DNA of 64,000 nt from NCBI GenBank assembly GCA_021234155.1, contig JAJEKV010000030.1, forward strand, positions 8,425,890 to 8,489,889. The letters run 5' to 3'. The position numbers were made by a program, and so were the translations under genes. The stretch comes from Isoetes taiwanensis (lineage: Eukaryota; Streptophyta; Lycopodiopsida; Isoetales; Isoetaceae). Below, in pieces: positions 11,591 to 21,617 of the stretch. The notes under the pieces are model-generated. The model worked only from the letters and a program-made list of their open reading frames with translations, ran no database searches and was not told the DNA's origin. How positions within the stretch are numbered: the stretch's first letter is position 1; each line of letters starts with the position of its first letter.

Positions 11591-11873
11591 ATTATAAGCG
11601 ACTAACCAGTTGTATGTATTTTATACTTATTACATTATTTGACATGATGTTTAATACGTTACTCCTGTTTAATGAACTCATTCAGAGCGATCTCCATCCC
11701 GATCCATTAGTTCTAAGTTACAGGCAAAGGGAAACCTATCGTCGTGAATTTCAAGCCAGAGCGCACCAATATGAAGATATTGCATACGATCAATATGAAG
11801 AGGATGAACCTATTGACGAACCCGAGAAGAAGTCTATCATGACGAGCCGATGCGCGATATGTTGCACGCTCTT

Positions 11874-11917
11874 GGTCTCCGTGGACGATAAAAACAATTC
11901 TATTCTATTCTATTCTT
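11874..11917 (+). mobile_element. 44-bp LINE 3'-end insertion inside TNP2 remnant
   Basis: Copy 1 reads CACGCTCTT, then GGTCTCCGTGGACGATAAAA followed by three ATTCT units, then TCTTTAAGAATTACC. Copy 2 (61870-61900, reverse strand) reads CACGCTCTTTAAGAATTACC without it. A TCTT repeat flanks the insert. It is therefore a severely 5'-truncated LINE copy, with the empty site preserved in the same window. Confidence 0.7.
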
Positions 11918-12250
11918 TAAGAATTACCTGATATTGATTTAGATGATGTCGAGGATGGTGGTGGAGAGGACATGGTAGAAGACATGCGATACCCTTCGAG
12001 GACTGGTTGTACCGACGATGACCCTATTGTTATCGAAGCAGAAACGTAGTTGTTTCCTGCGTCTCGAACCTCTCATTTGTCGGCGTGCCTGCTAATTCTC
12101 AATCACCAAACCAAGTTCAAGTGGAGCAATGCTAGTGTCTTTGCTCTATTGAGGTGATACACTTATCAACTCTTTCTATCTTACCACCATCTCCATCTTT
12201 TTATCTTACCACTCTTAGATGCACAGATTATTGCACGAGAAGATCCTTCC

Positions 12251-12370
12251 AGAGAAGAACAATATACCTACTGACAGATCTCAAGTTAAGAAAATGATTC
12301 AAGCGATAGCAGAGAAGAACAATATGCCTACTGACAGATCTCAAGTTAAGAAAATGATTCAAGCGGCAGG
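12251..12370 (+). repeat. 60-bp tandem duplication in TNP2 remnant
   Basis: Two adjacent 60-bp units start AGAGAAGAACAATAT at 12251 and 12311 and differ at few positions. The duplication is in frame and repeats the peptide EKNN-PTDRSQVKKMIQA. Confidence 0.9.
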
Positions 12371-12420
12371 CCTTGGTTATAAACTCATACATGCATGTCC
12401 AAATGATTGTATGATCTTCT

Positions 12421-13167
12421 TGTTAAATCTTAGGTTCATCTCATGATTGATTACATGACAGAAGGACAACAAAGTGTTAAGCATGATGAGTCAGCCTAGT
12501 CATTGGAGAAAACGAAATTTGCTAGGTTCAATCAATAGTTCATGCTTCATTGTTTAACCTTGGCCAAATATTTGATAATGGTCATATTATAGAAGGAGTA
12601 TTGCACATCAAAGGTTAAGGTTAAATATTGAATTATTGGTCATAGAGGGAAAGTTGACCTAAGGAAGATACTCGGTCCAATGAACCAGAGACAGGAGAAT
12701 CAATGAAGCTCGGTCGAATAACTAGATTACAGGTAATCTGTGAAAGCTCAGTGGTCTCCCAACGGGCTGATCAATGTAAATACAAGAAGAATAGACAGAA
12801 TAGAGTGAGGAAAATTACAGGGGAAGTTGGGATCCAGAGATCTAATATTTTGAATTCATATTTGATAAGGTGACTATTTGATATATGAAGATAGCTGAAG
12901 TCTTGCTTTGAAAGCTAAAATAGCTATTTATTCTTTGAGTGTGATTAATGAAGTAATCAACCATTAAATTCAAATATTTAGCTATTGGTTTGTGACAAGT
13001 CATTAGAGTTATGACTTAAATATTGAATGATATATCCTGAAGATGTTGTTATTAGTTTATTTGAGATAAAGATTCATTGTGGTAATTAAATCTTAAACAG
13101 TGAGTCAAGGGATTTGATCTATACACATTGCATCATTATTATTGAAAATTCTATCTGATTACTAACA
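12421..13167 (+). mobile_element. Ty1/copia 5' LTR
   Basis: It starts TGTTAAATC immediately after the TNP2 frame is cut and ends GATTACTAACA directly before a primer-binding site, giving matching TGTTA/TAACA ends over 747 bp. The left boundary is inferred from those ends and the break in the transposase; the right boundary is firm. No second copy of this LTR is seen in the window. Confidence 0.6.
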
Positions 13168-13180
13168 TTGGTATCAGAAC
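13168..13180 (+). promoter_or_regulatory. copia primer-binding site (initiator tRNA-Met type)
   Basis: TTGGTATCAGAAC follows the LTR terminus CA. The usual plant copia site is TGGTATCAGAGC, complementary to the 3' end of initiator methionine tRNA. One base differs. Confidence 0.75.
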
Positions 13181-13188
13181 TAGTTACA

Positions 13189-13600
13189 GAACACGTCTAG
13201 CAGATTTGGAGCAGGCCTACTAAGTGCCATAGATGTGTTTAAGGGGGACTCTGGCTTCCAAGTTTGGAAGGAGAAAATCAAGCATGTGTTGCAGGTAGAA
13301 GACTTGTGGGATCTAATAGATTCTGCTGAAGGAGAATCTAGAATCAGGAGTTTCACAAGCAGAACTATTGAAGGCAGTTCAAACTCTACTGATGGAGAAA
13401 CTGTTGAAGTCATAAGTGAGACATCAACAAGAAGGGGAGTGGGAGAGAATGCGAGGGTAAGGGAGGCCCAACGCATAATTATAAGCAAGGTAAGTTCTAG
13501 CATTGTGCTAAAGCTAAGGGGTATGACACCCAAGCAAATGTGGAACTACATGATATCAAGTTATGAGGAAAAGACATCCTCACAAATAGATGTATTGGAG
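13189..13600 (+). pseudogene. copia gag N-terminal part, truncated
   Basis: The frame reads FKGDSGFQVWKEKIKHVLQ, VEDLWDLID, then MTPKQMWNYMISSYEEKTSS and QIDVLE, a plant copia gag (UBN2-type) pattern. Homology stops abruptly at 13600, where the gypsy LTR (TGTTTGG) begins. The frame that continues to 13783 is antisense LTR sequence. The usual zinc knuckle, protease, integrase and RT of copia are missing from this side, and I cannot find the continuation to the right of the gypsy element. Confidence 0.7.
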
Positions 13601-14132
13601 TGTTTGGGGTCTGGGTTCAGGAACTCCTGCAAGACAGCCCTCGGTGAGGACCCTTGGATCAAACAGGAGAATCAGGGAGCTGTGTCACGCGGGATTTGCA
13701 AAAGAATAAGAAAAGGAAAACAAAAAGACAATAGAAACACAAATGTGTGGAGGAAACTTCTTGATATCAATCAGAATACATGAGCTCTCGCAATCGAGAA
13801 AGAAAATGATGGAGACAAGAACTAAAACTCATCTAACCTTCGAGTGCTAGGTCTACTCATATATATAGTACAATGGCCTTTGGCCCAATATAGACACTCT
13901 GTCAGATCTCGGTGCCGACTCCTGGAAGGAGGCCTGATTTGCGGGAATGCTGGCAGTGCCTGGAATCACGCTGTCGCTGACGGCCCGTCACTTGTCTGTT
14001 ATCTGCCTCTTCTTGGGCGTGGCCTTCTGCTGGGCTTTTGAAGACTGACCTGGACCTGGTTTTGACGCCTTGTCCTTGACTTGGTCCGAGGTGTGTATGA
14101 ATAGTCCTGTACCAGGACGTACAGGACTAACA
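13601..14132 (-). mobile_element. Ty3/gypsy 3' LTR (minus orientation)
   Basis: Its ends are TGTTTGGGG at 13601 and GGACTAACA at 14132; read on the minus strand this gives TGTTAG...CCAAACA, 532 bp. A purine-rich tract on the minus strand (14133-14145, TGGTGGGGGGGAG) sits just upstream, as expected for the plus-strand primer. A diverged copy of the same LTR and tract is at 60532-61080. Confidence 0.75.
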
Positions 14133-17100
14133 CTCCCCCCCACCAAACGACACTCAGGGGTGAGAAAAAGGGGAACAGTCTCTGGTGGTGGAAACCTAGC
14201 AACTTCAAAGTCATCTTGACGTGTATGAGGGCGGTCTCCAGAATGGTAGTTGGCAATGAGGTCGTGTCGTGCCATGAGAGCTTCAGGAGTGTTGAGACCT
14301 ATTGCTGGATGAGCATCAATGAAAAACCCGGAGTGCACCATATCTTCAAGGGCACGGTGTGCTTCAGCAGGGACAAACTGGCATTCCATGAGAAGGCAGG
14401 TCTGAAGGCCGAAGGCACTGACACTGGCATTCGGGTTGCAATAATATATAGAACGCTTTCTGGCAAGAGAACTCAAAAGAAGGCACTTTAAAGCTGCACA
14501 AAAACTTGCTTGTCGGTGAACAGATGGATCTGGGGAGGTGGCAGCACGCTCCAAAAAGAGATCAAGACCTGAGACAGCGTGAGTAGGCGTCTGCCAACCT
14601 CGGTCATTAGAAATGTAGATCCAATTTTCTTGTGCTCCAAGGTAGCACCATTCTCCCAAGTAGAGCGGCGAATAAAATGTGGATCCCATCGAAGATCTGT
14701 GGAGATCTGAGTAGGAGTCCAGTCAGCATGGCCTTCCATGACCTTAGTCCAAAAGGGAAGATGCCAATCCGAGGTGAGATATCTGGGGCATGGTGGTGCT
14801 CCCAAGGAAGCATACGGAGATTGAGCTGTGCCTGTGGGCGTGGGCTGCTGGGCCTGCTCCCTGAATTCGCGAACAAGGTCTGCATCAAGAGCACTGCACC
14901 ACTGGTCCCAATCAGAGCCTGAGAGCATGGTATAAACTGGAGGTGAGACCCAACCCGTGGGTATAGTCTGACTGTCCAGAAAAGCACGCAGCGTGTTGTA
15001 GCCACCCAGGTGCTGTAAGTAAATTTGTGCAAACGGGAGATCCTCAGGGTGAGCTAAATTCTTCCGGACCTGTTCGAGCGTCTCGGCTTGCCACAGAGGG
15101 AGGTGATGAGCAAGCTCAGGCATGTACTCAGTGTTGAGAGTGTTTGCTTGAGCAGGATCTTGTAAATACTGATTGGTTTGTAATAATAACCAGTGAGCAT
15201 GAGGGTTGCCTTGAAAAATGCGATGGGGCCCATCTAAGAACTTATCCTGTGTGTCAGCTAGGTAGAAATCGTGAAAAACATAACCCATAAGCTGGACAAC
15301 ACGGAAGATGAAGAAATTGGTATCTGCACAGTGGAGCTGATCAAAGACTAACAGAGCACAGAGTAAACCTTTGTCTGCAATGGAAAGGTCCGGCCAGATC
15401 CGGAGAAAATCCGTGCTGCTAAGGGGCTCACTAAGCCCGCCTTGGGCCGAATACCACTTGAGAAGAAAAAGATGATGTCGGGCCACAACATAATCCAGAT
15501 AGCTAGAAGGAGTGGAAAAGTCCTGTGGAATGCGGAGAGCAAGATCAATATACGTTTCATGTTGACTCTGAGCGTCTTCCGCAGATTGAACGGCTTGTTT
15601 GAGTTGGTGCTCCAAATCGTGGATCTGATTATCTTTGTCAGCAAGGAGAGGGGACTGATCACGGAACCTTCTGTGAGAGACCGTGGCCTGGAAAGAGGAT
15701 TGCCCATGAGTGGGAAGTTGAAGCCGAAGAGTGGCAATCTCTGTATCATCAATAATCTTCTGCTTCTGAGCTTCTGTGAGTTGAGCCTGGAGAGGCGTGA
15801 CCTGACTTTGAAGCGTGGAAAGCTGGCCTTCGAGAGAATTGATGCGCTCATTCCGCTCACCTAGCTCTTGAAGCTGTTTGTTGTAATTCTGAGAGAGCTC
15901 CGTGTACATAGTTTGGAGGTCAGCAAGGAGTTTATCCTTGTGTGTTATCTGATCCAACAATTCTTGAATAGTGGACTGTAATTGAGCCTGTTGATCAGCA
16001 AGCAGGTTAGTCATTTCTTGTTCTGCCTTGAGAGATTCACGGGCCTGTAAAAGAGCCTCGTGCTTTTTTTGAGACTATCTTCGAGAGACTAAACTTTGAC
16101 GGTGGCGGCCTGGAAATCCTTGTGAAGGGCTTCCGTGGTCTCCATGTAACCTTGAATTCCATTCATGAAGGTTTCTTGAGAGTCTTGAAGCTTGAGCATG
16201 ACGGCTTGAATATCCTGTTGGTATTGATAAAGAGCTTGTCTGGATGGCGGGTGTGCAGGGCACGTTTGTCGTTGAGACTGGGATGCCTGTGAAACATGGT
16301 GAGAACTGGAATGGACAGTTTCCGTGGAGGAAGAGGAGACAGGTATGACAGGTTCATTGTGTTGAGCATGATGAGGGGGAGGAGAAGGCTGAGGGCGTGA
16401 AGTCTTTGCATGAAGGTTTTAGTCAACAGGAATGGGATTTTAGGGCTGTTTGGTGGAGGCTTGAGACGTCGTATTTTGATGAGTGGGTGAACCTTGACTG
16501 GGGACGGGTAGACAATGACGGAGGATGGCCTGCAGGTGGGCACCCATGGCAGATTCAAGGCCCGAAGAAGGGGTTGCTCGGAGGCGATCAATTTCATGAA
16601 GGAGGCGGAGGAACAAAATTTGAGGCCAATCAATAGAATGGGGGGAGTGGATGGCCAAGATAACAATGTTGAAAAACTGCTTATTGATGTGGGTGTTCTT
16701 GATGGAATACCCATAGAACTTACGCCACAGAAATTTGACAAAAGTATCATGGGATTTGGCAATGTTTGTGAGTCTATGAGTGTTGGCTTGATAAGGAAGT
16801 TGGTCATACTTAGTGACATCCTATTCCTGTAAAGCAGCCCAAGATAAAGAAGACTTGCGAAGAGGTAACTGGAATACCTGAGAAAGAAGAACTGGAGTGA
16901 GCAGAATATCCGTCTGATCGACTCTTGTGGCGTAACTAGCCGTGGTGTTGACCATATGAGCAACAAACTGCCTGAGTTGGTTCGGATTTGGGGCAGTGAG
17001 TTCCTGCCTGGAGAATTCATACAGCCTGTGGCATTCTACAACTTCTCGACTTGGTCCTTCCAGTGCATCACGAAAGGTAGGAGTGGAGAAAATAATAGAC

Positions 17101-17177
17101 TCAAAAAGAGCCTGATCTCTGGGAGCAGTAACTTGAAGAGTAGGGAATTTTGGTGAAGCTGCCATGGCAAGAAGCAA
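14133..17177 (-). pseudogene. extra gypsy ORF downstream of pol (aORF), frameshifted
   Basis: A long minus-strand ORF starts near 17164 (AASPKFPTLQVTAPRDQAL), shifts frame near 16830 (then NKQFFNIVILAIHSPHSIDW, RLRATPSSGLESAMGAHLQA), passes a proline/serine-rich part, and continues as a 508-residue frame at 14488-16014. That frame has a coiled-coil half (many Gln and Leu heptads, LLADQQAQLQSTIQELLDQI) and a globular half (DYVVARHHLFLLKWYSAQGG). The C-terminus shifts again and reads into the LTR. The position between integrase and 3' LTR on the pol strand matches additional ORFs known from Athila/Tat-type plant elements. I cannot assign a function. A fragment of its C-terminus recurs at 61069-61170. 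Confidence 0.65.
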
Positions 17178-17619
17178 ACGAAAGGAAACTGGAGAGCGGA
17201 TTGAAGGAAGCCGGAGGACGGAGAGCAGAAGACGGAAACGAAGGGAGGCGAAAGGGTTTTAGGGCACACGGCTGTGGCGAAGGGGCATGATGAGAGTGGA
17301 AAAGAAACCGTTGATGGTGCCAGATGGCAACAGATTAGCGGAGAACGATGGGGAGGCAAAATTTTGGCTAAGTCCCAGAGTAGTGAAGGAAAAACAGATG
17401 AACGGTGGAGATGAAACGTGAATGAACAGTAGGATTTGACAGCTTGGTGGAGGTACAAATAATAATGACCAACGGGCGTAAAAGGAAGGAAAAGCAATTA
17501 ATGCAGGCAACTCGAAGTGGAATATCATAAAAAAGAAGTGCCAGAAGGTACCATGGCTAGATATGCGGCGGGAGAAAAGATTCTGGAATTAGAAATGGTC
17601 TTGCATTGCATCCACGTTA

Positions 17620-17990
17620 GCAATGTTTTGATTGGTCCACGTCGGCAGAGCTCCAAGCGGTTGGGCTATATAAGACGAGCAGTGGTTGAAGCTGAGACAC
17701 TAGTTTGCAACAATGGACAGTGAGTGCACTATGCCGCGAAACTGCCAAGAGTGGATGACTTGTAAGAGGAACGCCCTTGACCTGTGGAAGTGCTGCAACC
17801 GCGGCATCCCGATGGATGGCTGGTGTGGCGGGATGGCTGAGCATCCCGATCCGTTAACTAATCCCATGGAGGTGGTGGTGCATCTGCGCTGGGATCTGGA
17901 GCAGTGCCTCTACCATGTCCTGCATATAACCTCTGCTCCAAACCCGGAGTAGGGGCACTTTTTAACTTAGGATTTTGTAAATAGGGCTCA
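17620..17990 (+). CDS. small antisense ORF with TATA box inside the gypsy element
   Basis: Opposite to pol, TATATAAG at 17667-17674 is preceded by ATTGGTCCACGTC near 17633 and followed 39 bp later by an ATG (17713) opening a 79-residue frame to 17952. The product starts MDSECTMPRNCQEWMTCK and has seven cysteines. I do not recognise it. The promoter-like arrangement is seen directly; expression is inference. It lies in the spacer between integrase and the extra ORF. Confidence 0.35.
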
Positions 17991-18060
17991 GCCCATAGCG
18001 GATGTATATGGGCAATGCCCACCTGTTGTTTTGCGCGACTAATATAATATAAGTATGCTT

Positions 18061-19159
18061 CTAGTCACGTGCTTCTGAGTCGAAATTTTGTTGTTGATCT
18101 TCTGAATGAACTGTGGTATCTTCTGTATGAAATTGTTTAAGTCGAAAACCATTAACCAAGGTAGATAATGGAGTACCATCTAATTCTGCGAGTTTGAAAA
18201 CGCTGGGTTGTACCACTTGAAGAATTTGATATGGACCCAACCAATGAAACTTTAATTTGCCTGGAAAATTTTTGTAACGAGAGTCATAGAGCAGAACCAA
18301 ATCACCTTCTTTAAAAGTTTTGGCTTTAAGATGTTTGTCATGCAACGACTTCTGTAACTATTGGCCATGAAGAACACGAATATGAGCATCTCTCCTAAGT
18401 TCATCCAACTGTTCAAGTTGATAAACCCGTTCTTTAAGAGCTGCAGGAGGATTATGTGCGGTAGCAAGTTGGAAACGAAGAGTCGGAAGGATATATTCAA
18501 AGGGCATGAGAGCTTCTTGACCATAGACCAACTTGAAAGGAGTGTGGCCCGTAGCAATTTTGAAACTAGTGTTGTAAGCCCAAAGAACTGTAGGCAACTT
18601 TTCTTGCCAATCCATGCGAGAAGCATCACAGATTTTCTTTAGAATAGTGATGAGAGTTTTGTTGGTGTTTTCAGCCAAACTATTCCCTTGAGGATAGTAA
18701 GTCGTACTTTTTCTGTGATGGATATGCAGGTAATCCGTCAGCTCCTTGATGGTATGATTGACGAAGTGCACTCCACGATCACTAAGTTGTTCCGTGGGAA
18801 ACCAAAACGCGTGATGATGTGCGTGTAGAGAACCTTGGCCGTGCTGGCTGCAGTGTTGTCCGGAAGTGCACAGGCCTCCGCCCATTTTGTACCATAATCA
18901 GTGATGACCAGAATGTAGCGGGCACGGGTGTACGCGCAGGAGGATCCATGGGTCCCACAAAATCCATTCCCCATTTGCTGAAGGGAAGTGGTGTGGCGAC
19001 TGGCGTCAATGGTAGAGCGTCATGGGCCGTGGGCCGACCCACACGCTGACAGACGTCACACGTGCGAGCGTGAGCGTGGGCATCCTTGAAGAGCGTGGGC
19101 CAGAAGTAGCCTACGAGAAGAATTTTGCGTGTCGTGGCGTCACCACTGAAATGACCACC
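18061..19159 (-). pseudogene. gypsy integrase (split and frameshifted)
   Basis: In order on the minus strand: an HHCC zinc finger (GGHFSGDATTRK ... CDVCQRVGR), WGMDFVGPMDPP, YILVITDYGTKWAEACALP, DRGVHFVNHTIKELTDYL and YYPQGNSLAENTNKTL, covering the DDE core, then the C-terminal GPY/F-like segment (GDLVLLYDSRYKNFPGKLKF, HWLGPYQILQV). No chromodomain follows, which fits the Athila/Tat side of Ty3/gypsy. Frame changes occur near 18360 and 18780, and the N-terminal edge is cut by the retroposon at 19160-20736. Confidence 0.85.
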
Positions 19160-19164
19160 ACCAA

Positions 19165-19199
<35 letters not shown>

Positions 19200-20736
19200 A
19201 AGGCAAGATATTTAGATTTTATTAATAAATAATGGTATACAACCTTATTTATAAGCCTCTCATAGGCCAGATAGGAAATATTTGCATTTTTCAAATCAAA
19301 CAACTATGACAACTTTGGGTAGACAAAAGAGAGGATTAGTACTCCGTTTGAATTCCCGCTCAACCTCTTCCCTCCCAAAGCCTAGTACTAGGGGGCTCCT
19401 ACCTCTTTCCTGTGTGTAGTACTGAAGATAACCGCCTCGCTCTTCCCGCTCTAGGAAGTACTATAGGAGCATGGGTTCTTACTTTCCTGCCTCCCTTAGC
19501 GTCCATCACAATGTTGCATAGCCATTTGTTGCGCCCAGTTTAGAGTCTAGAACCGCTAACATTTCTTCAAACGGACACCAAAGAAAATTCCTATATTCTA
19601 TCAGAATCAAGACTCACTTGACAACCAGCCCCGATAGATGTAAACATAGCAGGCCAAAGGTGCAAGCTCATACCGCGCGTTAACTTGGCCTCAAGGTCTA
19701 CCCTGACTGAAATACTACAGGGGTTTCCTCTTCCTTCCCAACCTGTTGTAGTATGGAAGATTCAACACTCCTTCTTCAAGCAATAAGGGTGATAAAAAAG
19801 CCTCCCTAAAGGGTGGTCTGCCCGCTCCTTCAAATGCCACTACACTTACTAGGGTCTTGATTCTTAGCCCCAAATCCGGTATTGAGACAGTCCAGGTCTC
19901 CCGCCCTGAAAGGTCTACTTGGATCTTCTACCTTAGTATCCAGTTCTAAGTCATGTTATGGCTACAGATTCTAAACTTCCCCAGCCAGGATGGGGAGAGC
20001 AAAAGCACAAAGCGTAAGCAGAGAATGTAGCCAAGAAGCATATATTGACTAGTATGGAGCCCTATGAGCATCATCTTGTCTTGCAGTTAGCCTGCCATTA
20101 GTGGCAAAACAGTTCTTAAGCACAATGCAGATAATATCCCTGTTTGCACCAAATAGTAGCAGCTAACTACAAAACTCATGAGCCAGAACTGCAAACCTGT
20201 CTAACAACCGCCCTCTGGGTCACATATCTGCTTGCAATCTGGCTGAAATATGGGAGGCTATTTACCAAACAACACAGAAGCTTGTGGACCACTCTGCTGC
20301 AGACGAATCTCGGGCCTCAACCTGCAGTGAGTGCAGGCCTTGAAAACCGCAGTGAGTGCGGCAACAAACTCGGACGCCATCTTGCAATGAGTGCAGGCGT
20401 TAAAAGCAGCAGTGAGTGCTCATACCCCTGCAAGAACCCCACAAACTGAAAGATCATGCTAAACTCCTCTCAAACTTGCCAGCCAGACCTTCGAACCTCT
20501 GCAAAGAAACCGAAGCTTTGTGCTCTGCCAACTTCAAGCTAAGCAGGAACACCGGCTCCAAGAAAACCAGTGACCCCAGCTGCTTTGATCTTGGAGATGG
20601 CAGCGGTGCAAAACACCCTTCTGGCATCCTATCTGATCCTTCTTCAAGAAACGGGCGCGGCCATAGCCGCTGCCCTAAACTGCCGCCATAGTCGCTGGGT
20701 TTTCCATTTCAGTCTGTTAAATTAACCAAGCCCTTT
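19160..20736 (-). mobile_element. 1.55-kb non-LTR retroposon inserted in gypsy pol
   Basis: The insert is bounded by an exact 12-bp direct repeat ACCAAGCCCTTT (19160-19171 and 20725-20736). It has about 28-30 T residues at the left end, so the poly(A) tail belongs to the minus strand. The pol reading resumes exactly across the repeat. No long minus-strand ORF is present, so it is a non-coding RNA-derived copy, a SINE-like or LINE-dependent retroposon, or a severely truncated LINE. The long, uninterrupted tail suggests a young insertion. It contains a set of four small hairpins (see 20321-20420). Confidence 0.85.
20321..20420. repeat. four GTGAG-loop hairpins with covarying stems
   Basis: CCTGCA-GTGAG-TGCAGG (20321), CCGCA-GTGAG-TGCGG (20347), TTGCA-ATGAG-TGCAG (20382) and AGCA-GTGAG-TGCT (20408). 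The loop is conserved while stem bases change in pairs (CTGCA/TGCAG, CCGCA/TGCGG, AGCA/TGCT). Spacing is 26, 35 and 26 bp. Confidence 0.6.
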
Positions 20737-21455
20737 ATGGGCTTGTCGAACGATATCGGGCACCTCATGAGGGAGAACACAACGACGTAGGACCATGTCT
20801 TTGCCGCGTTTTACAGATGGCCCCCAACCATGGTGTAGTCACGGACCTCACGGAGAAACTGACGGCGGCGTGAGCGAAGCTTTTCTGGAGAGAGCGTGGG
20901 ATCTTCGGACGGAAGAGCACCAGTGAGGAGATACTGCTGAAAGTTGTTGAACCAGTGGGGCGTGGCTGTGACTAGGAACAGTTGAGCGTCTGGAAAGGCA
21001 TCAGAAACACCCATGGAGTTATCATCAGTATGGATGCGTGATAAATAATTGGGCACAACGTGAGATTTGCCGGCCTTATGAACAATTTCGAAGGGAGCGA
21101 ACTCTTGCAGAAGAAGGACCCAACGAGCAATTCGACCCGTGGGCATGGCCTTGTTGATCAAATAAAGAAGAGCTTGACAATCAACGAAGAACTTGATCTT
21201 CCTTCCCAATAAATAATGACGGAAATATTGGACACAGAAAACTAAGCCCAAAGCTTCCCGTTCCGTGGCAGAGTAGTTGTGCTCAGCAGGATTGAGTTTT
21301 CTGCTGGCATAGCAGATCGGTTTATCCGTGTGCTCGTCATAGGCCTGAGAAAGAACAGCACCAATGGCAAAAGCTGAGACGTCGACATGAACATGAAAAG
21401 GCTTGTCCCATTGAGGAGGAACAAGTACCGGAGCCTGAGTAAGCAACAACTTCAA
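20737..21455 (-). pseudogene. gypsy RNase H domain
   Basis: The minus-strand frame contains LTQAPVLVPPQWDKPFHVHV, DVSAFAIGAVLSQ (the first catalytic Asp region), PICYASRKLNPAEHNYSATE, REALGLVFCVQYFRHYLLG, VDCQALLYLI and IARWVLLLQEFAPFEIVHKA, the usual Ty3/gypsy RNase H order. It stays open from 21455 to 20811, then joins the integrase across the retroposon. Confidence 0.85.
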
Positions 21456-21617
21456 TTTCTGGAAAGCAGATTCCGCCTGGGGATTCCAAGCCCAAGTGGA
21501 TTCATCACCCGTGAGTTTATGAATGGGATCAGCAATGGCCGCAAGTCCAGGAATGAAGGTGGAATAGTAGTTGACCTTACCCAGGAAGGAACGTGTCTCC
21601 TTAATATTTGATGGTGC

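Larger units (their letters stand above)
9919..12226 (+). mobile_element. CACTA (En/Spm)-like element copy 1 (left, truncated)
   Basis: This block matches 61297-63791 in reverse complement over its whole length, with small indels. The left edge of the match is at about 9919, where the two copies diverge. The plus strand carries TNP2-like coding remains (11690-12420). The minus strand carries a 79-residue frame at 10412-10651 (MLCSNLHHVYMCLMSTGMAD) also present in copy 2; I do not recognise that protein. Copy 1 keeps a ~57-nt segment in this frame that copy 2 lacks. LINE 3'-end fragments are present (see separate entries). Confidence 0.7.
11690..12420 (+). pseudogene. CACTA TNP2-like transposase fragment
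   Basis: Segments in order: DLHPDPLVLSYRQRETYRR, YEDIAYDQYEEDEPIDEPE, then after a frame change YHDEPMRDMLHAL, and at 12219-12420 LHEKILPEKNN with GLGYKLIHACPNDCMIF. The last segment matches the plant TNP2/En-Spm signature (LGLGYEKIHACPNDCILY-type), which identifies the family. A LINE tail (11874-11917), a 60-bp tandem duplication and a copia LTR beginning at 12421 break the gene. Most of the transposase, including the catalytic part, is absent. Confidence 0.75.
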
